From: CAXRDE01 sp964229355
GTDB lineage: Bacteria; Cyanobacteriota; Sericytochromatia; UBA7694
NCBI GenBank assembly: GCA_964229355.1
Contig: CAXRDE010000023.1
Location: forward strand, 248,001-312,000
Reading direction: 5' to 3'
DNA length: 64,000 nt
Within the stretch, counting starts at the first letter, position 1; each line of letters begins with the position of its first letter. The notes below the pieces were generated by a model, which did not search any database, had not been told where the DNA came from, and saw nothing but the letters and a program-made list of their open reading frames with translations. Below are positions 7,400-16,041 of the stretch, in pieces. Made by a program: the position numbers and the translations under genes.

Positions 7400-9947
7400 T
7401 GGTAACCCAGGCCTCAGAACGCTCAAGAGATTCCGCCTGATAAGCCTGAATAGCTCCGGTATTGCCGTCGAGTCGTACAATCAGGCCATCTTTCAAACGG
7501 CTAAGCGCACCATTGACGCCGGCTGCCGCTGGCAGTTGATATTGTCGAGCCAGCATGGCACCATGAGAAAGCACGCCACCCAGCTCCAGAATCAATCCAC
7601 CCGCCTGTGTCAATGCCTGCTCCCAAAAGGGCTCAAAATAGTCGGTGACAATAATTTCTCCGGCTTGCAGATACTTTAAATCCTCAGAGCGACGAATGCA
7701 GCGGACTTTGCCCAGGGCTTCACCCTGACTGGCCGCATAGCCTGACAGCTCAATGGCTTCAAGACGATTCTTGTCTTCGGTTCCCAGGCGGTGGGCGATC
7801 CGACGCTTGTACTTACGGGATTGGATAAACTCCCGCAAAGCTTTAATTTTGTAAGCATTCATCGTGTTTTGGGTCATCTCACGAATTTCAGAAATTTTCA
7901 GGTAGAAAATATCCTGGGGCGAATCCAGAGGCAGATAACGGGACATCGCCAATAAAAGGCTACGCAAGCGCGGCATCAACATGTTTAAATAATACGGTTC
8001 TTCTGCCACGGTACTTTGGTAACTCTGACTCAGATGTAAAAGCGTGACAAACGTCAATTTTTGCAGGGTTTGCTGCCAGGTAAAGCCGTTCATTAAAGTT
8101 TCCGTCAGATCCTGGCGTTCCTGGGTTTGTGCTTCCTGCCAAAAAGGGCGGTTTTCATGAATGGCTTCAAGTAAGGTTTGGGTCACCATCTGAGGCGCAT
8201 CAAGAAAGCTGCTGTACAAAGGTTCAAGGTGTACCTTATCAAAGCCCAGATGGCTCAACTGCTCAAGAGCCTGATCCAACCAGTGACGGGTGGGCTCTTT
8301 CAGCATCAACTGCTGTACCACATAAAAGGCGGAGCCATTCACCTGGTTGGCAGATTTAAACAGTTCTAAAAGCTCAGGCGTCGCCACAATCTCCTGGCGC
8401 AAACGCTCCAAATAGCGCAGGGCTTCACTGTGGCGATTGTCCAGGTTTTGAAACAACATTCGGTAATCATAATCCTCAGGCAGGTTGTGTTGCGCAAAAT
8501 CCACAAACAACACGCTGATCACATGGCTCATACTGCGCACATGCAAGGCCTGAGTCATAAAGTCCTGGGCCAGCGTCATCATTTGCTCCAGAGTCTCTAA
8601 CAATGCTTTAACGCCCCAGGTGCTATAGTCGTGCTCCCAGGCCTGACGCATGGTCTCGCTCAATTGGCGGTACACCCGATACCACACCTGTTGTTGGGCA
8701 AAAATCTGCCGCAGCAGCTGAGGGTAACGCTGATACACAGGCTGTTCCGCAAGCTCAGCCCATAAACCTTGCCAACGCTGATCCAGATAGGCCACAAACA
8801 AAGGGTTTAGCATCGGGCGATCATTGTTCAATTGGACCCAATGACTTTGGGGCTCAGGATGAATATCAGCGGCCGCCAAAGCCTGGGGCAAGACTTGATT
8901 CAATACCGGCTCCCATAAAGACCATCCCAAAGGAGAAAACGGCTTTTCAAAATAGGGGATTTTTTGCTGCAAATCATCCCATTGCAATTCTTCCGTGTAG
9001 TAAGAGGTGGGCGCTTTAATCGCCATTAACTGGTTGACCACAAAGCCCTGGGGCCCTTTAAACCACTCAATTTCAAGGGGGTATTTATAGCCTTTGAGCA
9101 AGGCTTCGGCCATCGCCGCCAACTGCCCCACCTCGGTGTCTGAAATCGCGGCCTGATGCCGTTGATCTTTATCGATGGGCACTTCAGCCACCGCCCAGGG
9201 TTCAGCAAACACAAAGCGCAGGGGTTTTTCGGCAATCTGACGGTGGGTAACTTTCTGCATTTCACGATGCCATACCAGGTGATCGGGCAACATCACGCCA
9301 CGGCTAACCGCTTCATTTAATCCACGGGCCGCTTCAATGACGAAGGATTGATCATTGGCCTGGGGAGCATAGGTCAGCAAACTTCCCGAAGCATAAGGCG
9401 TTTCGAGCACTTGCACCAGCACGGCGGCATCGACCCAGTTTTTATGCAAACGTTCTTCGCTAAAACGGTACTGAATAATATCGTCGAGCCAGAGATAGGC
9501 CCAGGCCATTTTCAGGGCTTTTTCAAAATCAATGAGGCTTTTAACCCCCAGAATTGGCCGTAAGCGCTTGGCAAAATCTGCGCCATGGCCAGAACTCATG
9601 GACGGCCGCAAAACCAGCGCTCCGGGCTTTTCAGGAAACAATTCACGATACGCAGCCCGCAACTCGGTCAGTACGGGCGAAGGCACCGCTTGCTTGAACA
9701 GATAATGCTGAATGGTGCGGGCGGCGTCAAGGGCTTCATCATAGCTCATATGGGGCAGCTGAGCAGGGTGCAATCCGGTTTGTTCGAGAGCCAATTGGTA
9801 TGCCGCCGTGGTAATGACAAAGCCTTTCATCACAGGCTGCTCTAAGCGTTTGGCCACAGCCAGGTTTAACGCTTTATAGCCCACCAATGACACATGCTTG
9901 GGGTGCACATCGTCCAGCCAAATGATATGAGGCAATTCTGTAGTCAC
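7392..9947 (-). CDS. PEP-utilising enzyme, PEP synthase / rifampin phosphotransferase-like
   Basis: An 851-residue protein with two recognisable parts. The N-terminal 300 residues resemble the ATP-grasp nucleotide-binding domain of pyruvate phosphate dikinase/PEP synthase (VSLVGYKALNLAVA, VLRPSMSSGHGADF, EIEWFKGPQGF). The C-terminal 100 residues are the swivelling phosphohistidine domain, with LGGVLSHGAMLARQYQLPA containing the acceptor His. The long helical middle (about 350-720) and the absence of a pyruvate-binding barrel make it closer to rifampin phosphotransferase-like proteins than to true PEP synthase. The GTG start is set by AAGGAG seven bases upstream. First gene of an overlapping operon with hemD. 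Substrate unknown. Confidence 0.8.
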   Translation of the reverse strand: MTTELPHIIWLDDVHPKHVSLVGYKALNLAVAKRLEQPVMKGFVITTAAYQLALEQTGLHPAQLPHMSYDEALDAARTIQHYLFKQAVPSPVLTELRAAYRELFPEKPGALVLRPSMSSGHGADFAKRLRPILGVKSLIDFEKALKMAWAYLWLDDIIQYRFSEERLHKNWVDAAVLVQVLETPYASGSLLTYAPQANDQSFVIEAARGLNEAVSRGVMLPDHLVWHREMQKVTHRQIAEKPLRFVFAEPWAVAEVPIDKDQRHQAAISDTEVGQLAAMAEALLKGYKYPLEIEWFKGPQGFVVNQLMAIKAPTSYYTEELQWDDLQQKIPYFEKPFSPLGWSLWEPVLNQVLPQALAAADIHPEPQSHWVQLNNDRPMLNPLFVAYLDQRWQGLWAELAEQPVYQRYPQLLRQIFAQQQVWYRVYRQLSETMRQAWEHDYSTWGVKALLETLEQMMTLAQDFMTQALHVRSMSHVISVLFVDFAQHNLPEDYDYRMLFQNLDNRHSEALRYLERLRQEIVATPELLELFKSANQVNGSAFYVVQQLMLKEPTRHWLDQALEQLSHLGFDKVHLEPLYSSFLDAPQMVTQTLLEAIHENRPFWQEAQTQERQDLTETLMNGFTWQQTLQKLTFVTLLHLSQSYQSTVAEEPYYLNMLMPRLRSLLLAMSRYLPLDSPQDIFYLKISEIREMTQNTMNAYKIKALREFIQSRKYKRRIAHRLGTEDKNRLEAIELSGYAASQGEALGKVRCIRRSEDLKYLQAGEIIVTDYFEPFWEQALTQAGGLILELGGVLSHGAMLARQYQLPAAAGVNGALSRLKDGLIVRLDGNTGAIQAYQAESLERSEAWVTSE

Positions 9948-9967
9948 GCACTTGCTCCTTTTGTGAA

Positions 9968-9976
9968 TGGTATTCT
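9968..9976 (+). promoter_or_regulatory. Extended -10 promoter of the NrtR-like regulator gene
   Basis: TGGTATTCT matches an extended -10 element and lies 11 bp before the ATG at 9988, predicting a leader of only a few bases. No good -35 is visible. Only 40 bp separate the two divergent starts, so regulator binding here would affect both directions. Confidence 0.4.
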
Positions 9977-9987
9977 ATCATGACAGC

Positions 9988-10713
9988 ATGTGTAATATTC
10001 TGGACTATCCCCATCCCGCCTTAACAGTAGATATCGTACTTTTTACCATCATGGACGACGACTTAAAAGTCCTTCTGGTACAGCGCTCTGTGGCCCCCTT
10101 TGCACAAATGTGGACCTTGCCGGGGGGATTTGTCCACCGCCACCAAAGTCTAGAAGAAGCCGCCTTGCACAAACTCAAAGAAAAAACCAATGTGGATCAC
10201 ATCTATCTAGAGCAGCTCTACACCTTTGGTGACCCTGGTCGCGATCCGCGAACCCACGTGGTGACCATTGCCTATTACGCCCTGGTAAGCTCAGAAAATT
10301 TTCAACTCAAACCGTCCGCTGCCGTCAGCGAGGTGCGTTGGCACTCCATTTATGAGTTACCCGCCCTGGGTTTTGACCATGAGCGCATTCTTGGCTATGC
10401 TCTGCAACGCTTACGCAATAAACTCAGTTACACCACCGTGGGCTCGCAGCTCTTGCCCGAAAAATTTACGCTGCCTGAACTCTGCCGCATGTATGAAGTG
10501 ATTTTAGACAGCCAGATCGATAAACGCAACTTCCGCAAGAAGATCGCCTTACTGGATATTCTCGAAGAGACCGACGAAACCACACAGAAATACTCAAAAA
10601 AGCCCGCCCGATTGTACCGCTTTAAAAACTCCGATATCGTGGATCTCCCGCAAACCAGCTTACAGGGTATTCAAGGTAAATTGTCTCAAAGCCTGTCGGG
10701 GCGACCCAGCTAA
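9988..10713 (+). CDS. NrtR-like transcriptional regulator (degenerate Nudix domain plus winged helix)
   Basis: A 241-residue protein. Residues about 8-140 form a Nudix fold (LTVDIVLFTI, VLLVQRS, WTLPGGFV), and residues 150-225 form the winged helix typical of NrtR (FTLPELCRMYE, DKRNFRKKI, ARLYRF). The Nudix box core reads HKLKEKTNV where active enzymes have REUxEExGU, so the catalytic Glu residues are mostly lost. It probably senses ligands such as ADP-ribose or NAD-derived molecules. An ATG at 9967 is also possible, but the family begins close to the 9988 ATG and a likely -10 box lies between them. It is divergent from the PEP-utilising enzyme and 2 bp from the giant protein that follows. 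Confidence 0.85.
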   Translation: MCNILDYPHPALTVDIVLFTIMDDDLKVLLVQRSVAPFAQMWTLPGGFVHRHQSLEEAALHKLKEKTNVDHIYLEQLYTFGDPGRDPRTHVVTIAYYALVSSENFQLKPSAAVSEVRWHSIYELPALGFDHERILGYALQRLRNKLSYTTVGSQLLPEKFTLPELCRMYEVILDSQIDKRNFRKKIALLDILEETDETTQKYSKKPARLYRFKNSDIVDLPQTSLQGIQGKLSQSLSGRPS

Positions 10714-10715
10714 AG

Positions 10716-13700
10716 ATGGGTTCACTGAACGACCACATCCCCGAAAATTTTCTTGCCTACTTGAGCCAAAGTCTGGGTTGGACAGCGCAGCAAATCCACA
10801 CCTACACCCGCGAATGGAAGGCCGCACGCCAGGAATTATTAGCTCCTCTCACGGGGAAATGGCTTGGCCCCAATCGCTCTGGTCAATTAAGCCTCATCAG
10901 TTTTCCTGAGGAGGTACCCCTTGAAACCCTGCGGATTCAAACCGATCAAGGACGCGTGGGCACACGCCGGATTCAATACTTTGACAGCAATGCCGGTAAA
11001 CCCGGCGCAGAAGAGCTATTGCCCGCGGACGCACGCCCGGGGGTTTTGTTTACGGAGCAGGGGTGCTTTTTATTTGACGAGGCCTTAAAGCAAAGTCCCC
11101 ACTTGCCCGAAATTGAGTCCTTTATTGACTGGGCGGAAAGCGATCTGCGCAGCCATCATACAGATATTTACCCCTTAGCCAAAGAGAAACTGGCCTTTGT
11201 TAGCCAACGGGAAGCCGGTGAAATCTTTGCCGTCTCGATAGCCACTCACGACATTGTTGGCCATTGGCAACTGCGTCAAAAGCCATCGGGTCAAGCCTTT
11301 AATTTTACCCGAGATATCAATGGACAGACCCTTTACATTAGCGACAGCGTCACATCCCACTTACACATGATTGACCTCACAGATTTAAGCTACCGCGTGT
11401 ACAAGTCGGGCCTCGGCATTCTGGGGAGCCTGGCCGCAGCGCCTGTGGAAAACAAACTGTATATTACGATTCTGCAACCCGAGTTTAACGTGGTGTACTT
11501 TAATATGGAAACCACCCAGGCAGAGTATTCCTTAGATATTCGCGGCCGCTCCTGGACCCAAACCCGGCAGTTTCCTCAGGACTGTTTTTATACCCTTGAG
11601 GGCGGTAATCTGGTTTACATCTCCGTCCATGATCAACACCCCTTGCTTCATCTGGTAGATGGCGAAGAAATTCATGTAAAGCGACGGGTGGCGCTTCAGC
11701 ATCATTATCCCCCCACCGTCATGGCCCGCTCTCACCCCAATCCTTATCAGACCGCTCTGGCCTACGACTTTACAGCTCACCTGCTGGACACCGGGCTGCT
11801 CTCCGTTGCCCAAAAACAAGGCTTTGAAGACTGGTGCGACGCCCAGGAAGCCGCCCGCAAACAACAAGAAGCCGAAGCCCGTGAAGCTGCCGCCAAAGCC
11901 GCTCAGGAGGCAGAAGATAAAATTTTACGACGCCCCCGTAAGCAGCCCCAAACCAACCCAAACTTCCGCGTACATCAGCCACCCCCACAGGATGAAGCCC
12001 TGTGGCGTCTGGTGGATAAGCCCGCTTCTGACATGGAGATCCCCGAAGGCGCGGAACAGGCCATTACAGATCTCATTGTCTGGGCCTTTTACCGCATGAC
12101 CCTGACCAATTTGCGGATTCACACCAAAGAGCTGCAGCGGGTGAAAAAAATTGCCCGACAGGTCAAAGAAGCCTTAAAAACGAGACAGGTTGTCCTGGCC
12201 AAAATCGAGAATATTTTAGAGCGCCATCGCTTTGAAACACCGATTGATCGCAATTCGGTCTTCAAGGTGATGGCCCAATACAAGTTACAGGGTGACTTTT
12301 ATCGTTTAGAAGATCTTTGTCCGCTATGCCAAACCCCTTTTGAAGCTCAATACTGCCCCAGCTGCCACTTTCAACTGAGTTTACCTGAACACGAGACCCT
12401 GGCGGGAAAAGCGTTTTCAGCTGAAGCCTTTGACTTTCTGTTTCCGGGACAGTTATTACTGCCCCTTTCACAGCCTCCGTGCCTCATGGTGCTCAATATT
12501 TGGCGCCAACCCATGCAACAGGTGAGTGAAAAAGGCAATCTCTTAAAATCCATTGTCGATGCAGTGGTCTTACCCCACCATAACTTTTTGGTGGTGGATC
12601 AAGCCGGCGGAAAACTTGTGGAAATGTCCAGTGCAGGTGAAGTGATTTGGAAAGCCCGCCTGGCCCTCAAGAACCCCTGTCGCACCACGTTTTATCTCGA
12701 TGAAAAAGAAGGACTGCGTTATATTGTCCTGGATCAGGGCAATTTGAGAGTCTTAGAACTGGATTCCAGCGGCCGCCATCACCGCCGCTATCCGACGACC
12801 CGTACCCCTGATGCTTTAAAACTTAAGTTGCCCACAGATATTCAACAGGTGGCCAATGGAGACTGGTGGATTGCCGACCCCGGTGCGCAGCGGGTTTTAC
12901 GCATCAACCCGCGAGGAGAATGCATCACCGAGCTTTTGGAGCCCTTGCGTTACCCTTTAATAGCTCGCGAAAATTACCAGGGCAATCTGGAAGTGATAGA
13001 TACTGAGTTGAAGGCCTGGCTGTTGTTTGACACCGAACAGCAAGAGATCGGTCGCTTTACGTTTTGGCCGCCTCCGCTGATCGACGAAGCGCAGTGGCTT
13101 AACGCTTCTCCTCCCCATTGGGGCAGCCGCCTACACAACGGGGAATGGCTGTTAAGGGGAGAAGGCTATTTTATGCATATGGCGCCCGAAGAGGGTCTCA
13201 TTCGCTGGATATCAGCATTGCCAAACCCCGCTGCGGAACACCATTTGCTGAAGGTAAAATTCCACACCAAATCTCAGGCTGAATTACAACAAGAGCGCAT
13301 CGCGCAACATGCAGAAGCCCTTGAAAAAATTTATGGTCTACACCAGGCTCCCGAAGAAAAGCGCTTACACCTGGCCCGTCACGTCAAAGCCATGTCCGTC
13401 AAAAAAGGCCAGGTGCTCCTGACTCCGGGCAGCACCGGTCATGTGCTGTACTTTTTGCTATCGGGCAGCGTCGATTGTGTGGCCCCAGAGCCTGAAAACC
13501 CCATTATTTTTGAAGTCGGAGCCGGTGAAATCGCTGGTGCAGCCTCGGTGCTCGATGTAGAAAAACGCACCTATAAACCGGGCTGGGTTGTCACCGAAGA
13601 CGCAGAACTGCTCTTTATTGATCGGGGGGAATTTAAACGCGCCGTTATGGGCTTTTCAGCCCTGTTCCAACTCGTCCAGCAAGTCCACCAGGACCAGCAA

Positions 13701-15569
13701 CGCCGCGTTCGTCAGTTTCAAGAGCGTAAAACAGAAGCCCTTCAAGATCATTTGCGCAGCCGTATCGCCGAAGGCTTCATCAAGGATTTTCAGATTTTCA
13801 AAACCGCCGATAAGGTGTTCTTTGAAGCGCTAACCGACGTGTTACAAGCCAACGCCTACATGCCTGATCACGCCGTCTTTAAACGCAATGAACCCAGCGG
13901 CTCCATGTACTTTATTTTTGAAGGAACGGTAGGCGTCTTGCGCAAGGGAGAAATCACGCCAGAAATTACCCTCAAAGCAGGAGACTTCTTTGGTGAAATG
14001 GCTTTGCTCGAACAGCAACCCCGCAGTACCACAGTGGTCACGCTGGACTATTGCAAAATGTTTGAATTGCAGAGCTGGCAAGCCCAGCGTCTTTTTCAAG
14101 GGTATCCCTGGTTTAAGGCCGCCCTGAGCGCTGAAGCTGAAAAGCGCCAGATCGAAAACGCTGCCTGGGTTAAAAAATTTGCGCGGGCAGCCGGCGTGGA
14201 TCGCGATGACCTGCCCCAGGTGCATGTGCATCCCAAAAACTTTTTTCCCGAGGAGCCGCCCCGTTATACCTGCTCCACACAGCACGATGTAATCTTTGCC
14301 TTAAACCCCCAGGGTGAAGTGCTCTGGCACTGGGGTCAAAGCCCCAATGAACAATTGTTTCACCCCCATCAGATTCAAGTTTTAGAAGAGAGCTTACTGG
14401 TGGTAGACACCGGCAATGACCGTGTACTAGAAATTAGCCTGGCCCATCGCCAGATTCTGCGACAGTGGAACAAAGGCTTAAAGCAGCCTGTTTCGGCAGA
14501 CTTAACCCCTGAAGGCTTCTTGCTGGTGGCTAACGCAGGGACACAGGAACTACTGGTCAGTGACAATTTCGGTCGCAGTCTCTGGAGCTATGCAGCCCCC
14601 CGAGAAATTGAAAGCCCCTGCGATGTGAGGTTGACGCCTCAGGGTACCATTTTGTTCACCGACAAAGCCCTACATACCGTCTACGAACTTCAGCGCAACG
14701 GTGAACGCATCTGGAGCCATGGCTCTTATAAAAATCCGGGAGATTCTGAACTGCAACTCAATGCTCCCAGTTTTGCTTTACGCCTGGAAGACGGTTCCAC
14801 CCTGATCGGCGATGCGGGCAATCAACGTTTGGTCAGGGTTTTACAAGACGAAGAAATCCAGATCACGCCGCTTCCCGCCCTTGAAGAGCCCCTTGCGTTT
14901 GAGCATGTGGAAATGCTGCCCCAGGGTGACCTGATTTTGTATTCTTTTTCACAAGACCGTATTTTGCGGCTGGGTGGTAGCGGCCCCGTTAAAAAAATTC
15001 TTTGGCAAGCCGCCCATCAATTTCCACTGCGCATCGCTGAAGCGCCGCCTGTCCTTGAAAGCAAAGAGCCCCACTGGATCTTAGACCTGGATTTATTACA
15101 AGAAGAGCAGTCTCTGGCTCCCCCTGCTGAGATAATGCCAACGCAAGCGCCCTCTGCAGAAGCAGTAGAAGATAGTCTTGCCATTGCAGAACAGCTGAGT
15201 TCAGGGGAACACTGGTCCGGGATAGCGGAAGCGTCTCTCCCCACAGACCTGCCGTCATCGGAACCTCAGCATCGACTGGACGACGCGGACGAAAAAGCCT
15301 TTGAAGCTTTGGAACAAGCCCTTGAAGAAACCCAAAATTTTGAAGAAAAAACCCAGGCTCAGCCCTGGGAGGATCTGGCTTTCCTGGAGAACGATAATCC
15401 CCCTCCACAGGAGGAGGCAGAAGAGAACCCCTGGGAAGATCTGGCTTTTTTAAGTGACGAAGCCATCGATCTGGCCAATACTCTTATCTTCGAAAAAAAA
15501 GTAGCGCCCGCACCCACAGAGCCCCCCCCCTGGGGCGATCTTGCCTTTTTAGAAGAGCCTGAAGCGTAA
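10716..15569 (+). CDS. Giant cytoplasmic protein with propeller-like repeats, zinc ribbon and two cyclic-nucleotide-binding domains
   Basis: A 1617-residue protein without signal peptide or membrane helix. Order: propeller-like repeats (about 150-370), an Ala/Glu/Lys coiled coil (about 372-410), a helical part, a four-Cys zinc ribbon (CPLCQTPFEAQYCPSC, about 534-550), more propeller-like blades (about 590-830), two cNMP-binding folds (about 890-980 and 1030-1135), a further NHL-like propeller (about 1185-1430) and an acidic tail. The second cNMP fold has an intact phosphate-binding cassette (FGEMALLEQQPRSTTVV); the first lacks it. The tail carries PW(E/G)DLAFL three times. It starts 2 bp after the NrtR-like gene, so the two are co-expressed. 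Probably a scaffold or sensor responding to cAMP/cGMP; the function is unknown. Confidence 0.85.
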   Translation: MGSLNDHIPENFLAYLSQSLGWTAQQIHTYTREWKAARQELLAPLTGKWLGPNRSGQLSLISFPEEVPLETLRIQTDQGRVGTRRIQYFDSNAGKPGAEELLPADARPGVLFTEQGCFLFDEALKQSPHLPEIESFIDWAESDLRSHHTDIYPLAKEKLAFVSQREAGEIFAVSIATHDIVGHWQLRQKPSGQAFNFTRDINGQTLYISDSVTSHLHMIDLTDLSYRVYKSGLGILGSLAAAPVENKLYITILQPEFNVVYFNMETTQAEYSLDIRGRSWTQTRQFPQDCFYTLEGGNLVYISVHDQHPLLHLVDGEEIHVKRRVALQHHYPPTVMARSHPNPYQTALAYDFTAHLLDTGLLSVAQKQGFEDWCDAQEAARKQQEAEAREAAAKAAQEAEDKILRRPRKQPQTNPNFRVHQPPPQDEALWRLVDKPASDMEIPEGAEQAITDLIVWAFYRMTLTNLRIHTKELQRVKKIARQVKEALKTRQVVLAKIENILERHRFETPIDRNSVFKVMAQYKLQGDFYRLEDLCPLCQTPFEAQYCPSCHFQLSLPEHETLAGKAFSAEAFDFLFPGQLLLPLSQPPCLMVLNIWRQPMQQVSEKGNLLKSIVDAVVLPHHNFLVVDQAGGKLVEMSSAGEVIWKARLALKNPCRTTFYLDEKEGLRYIVLDQGNLRVLELDSSGRHHRRYPTTRTPDALKLKLPTDIQQVANGDWWIADPGAQRVLRINPRGECITELLEPLRYPLIARENYQGNLEVIDTELKAWLLFDTEQQEIGRFTFWPPPLIDEAQWLNASPPHWGSRLHNGEWLLRGEGYFMHMAPEEGLIRWISALPNPAAEHHLLKVKFHTKSQAELQQERIAQHAEALEKIYGLHQAPEEKRLHLARHVKAMSVKKGQVLLTPGSTGHVLYFLLSGSVDCVAPEPENPIIFEVGAGEIAGAASVLDVEKRTYKPGWVVTEDAELLFIDRGEFKRAVMGFSALFQLVQQVHQDQQRRVRQFQERKTEALQDHLRSRIAEGFIKDFQIFKTADKVFFEALTDVLQANAYMPDHAVFKRNEPSGSMYFIFEGTVGVLRKGEITPEITLKAGDFFGEMALLEQQPRSTTVVTLDYCKMFELQSWQAQRLFQGYPWFKAALSAEAEKRQIENAAWVKKFARAAGVDRDDLPQVHVHPKNFFPEEPPRYTCSTQHDVIFALNPQGEVLWHWGQSPNEQLFHPHQIQVLEESLLVVDTGNDRVLEISLAHRQILRQWNKGLKQPVSADLTPEGFLLVANAGTQELLVSDNFGRSLWSYAAPREIESPCDVRLTPQGTILFTDKALHTVYELQRNGERIWSHGSYKNPGDSELQLNAPSFALRLEDGSTLIGDAGNQRLVRVLQDEEIQITPLPALEEPLAFEHVEMLPQGDLILYSFSQDRILRLGGSGPVKKILWQAAHQFPLRIAEAPPVLESKEPHWILDLDLLQEEQSLAPPAEIMPTQAPSAEAVEDSLAIAEQLSSGEHWSGIAEASLPTDLPSSEPQHRLDDADEKAFEALEQALEETQNFEEKTQAQPWEDLAFLENDNPPPQEEAEENPWEDLAFLSDEAIDLANTLIFEKKVAPAPTEPPPWGDLAFLEEPEA

Positions 15570-15678
15570 GCTGGCATTACAACTTCACATAGGTCTATCA
15601 TTCTCTACAGGATTCACATGAAAGGCGACCGTATCCTAAATGTTGACTTTCAATCAAAATACCAGCACACTCAATTCA

Positions 15679-15705
15679 TTTTAAAATAAAATATTTATTT
15701 TAAAA
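15679..15705. repeat. Perfect A/T inverted repeat in intergenic region 15570-15787
   Basis: Two 12-base arms (15679-15690 and 15694-15705) are exact reverse complements around a 3-base centre, made only of A and T. The surrounding 218-bp gap is strikingly AT-rich compared with the flanking genes. It lies about 85 bp before the zinc-ribbon miniprotein and could be an operator, a nucleoid-protein site or a weak terminator for the giant gene. A second hairpin (9-bp arms 15751-15759 and 15763-15771) lies just before the miniprotein start. Confidence 0.5.
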
Positions 15706-15787
15706 ATATTCGATTTGAAAATATAAAAACCCTCATCTACAATAAGAAAAAAAGCAAAAATCTTTTGCTTTAGAAAGCGGGTCTTTT

Positions 15788-15979
15788 ATGAACACATGTC
15801 CTGTTTGCGAGTCTACAGAAAACAAATGTCAAAGCGGAATTGAGGTGGATTATTGCATGATATGCGGTATTTTCTATATCAACTTCGGCGAATACCGCCC
15901 CCGGCTTTATACACAACTTGAGCATCAGACACAGCGCTGGAAAAAACAATCGCGAGCACTGCGAAGTAAGATAAGCTGA
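15788..15979 (+). CDS. Zinc-ribbon miniprotein
   Basis: A 63-residue protein with CPVC at residues 4-7 and CMIC at 23-26, a four-cysteine zinc-binding arrangement, followed by a basic helical C-terminus (QTQRWKKQSRALRSK). The ribosome site is weak (AGCGGG about 8 bases upstream), but codon use and the Cys spacing look genuine. It has its own AT-rich upstream region with inverted repeats, so it may be separately regulated. Small CxxC proteins of this type are often nucleic-acid binding or adaptor proteins; no specific family is recognised. Confidence 0.6.
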   Translation: MNTCPVCESTENKCQSGIEVDYCMICGIFYINFGEYRPRLYTQLEHQTQRWKKQSRALRSKIS

Positions 15980-16007
15980 AATTATTTTTCACGCCATAAG
16001 ACGCTCC

Positions 16008-16037
16008 TTTACCCCGAGCTTCAACCCTCGGGGTAAA
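16008..16037. terminator. Hairpin between convergent genes
   Basis: A perfect 11-bp stem (TTTACCCCGAG with its complement) and an 8-base loop lie between the miniprotein stop (15979) and the TPR gene stop (16042). There is no long T-run on either side. Its position between two converging genes suggests a bidirectional terminator or transcript-stabilising end. Confidence 0.6.
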
Positions 16038-16041
16038 ATCG

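Noticed and set aside
13842..14285. A 147-residue minus-strand open frame inside the giant cNMP-binding gene
   Set aside because: No ribosome site or recognisable domain; the opposite strand encodes a clear cNMP-binding domain.
14989..15408. A 139-residue minus-strand open frame in the giant gene tail
   Set aside because: It lies opposite the PWEDLAFL repeats; composition is that of a shadow frame.
15751..15771. Hairpin before the zinc miniprotein as a minus-strand terminator
   Set aside because: Its stem is A/T-rich and no minus-strand gene ends there, so a terminator role is unlikely.
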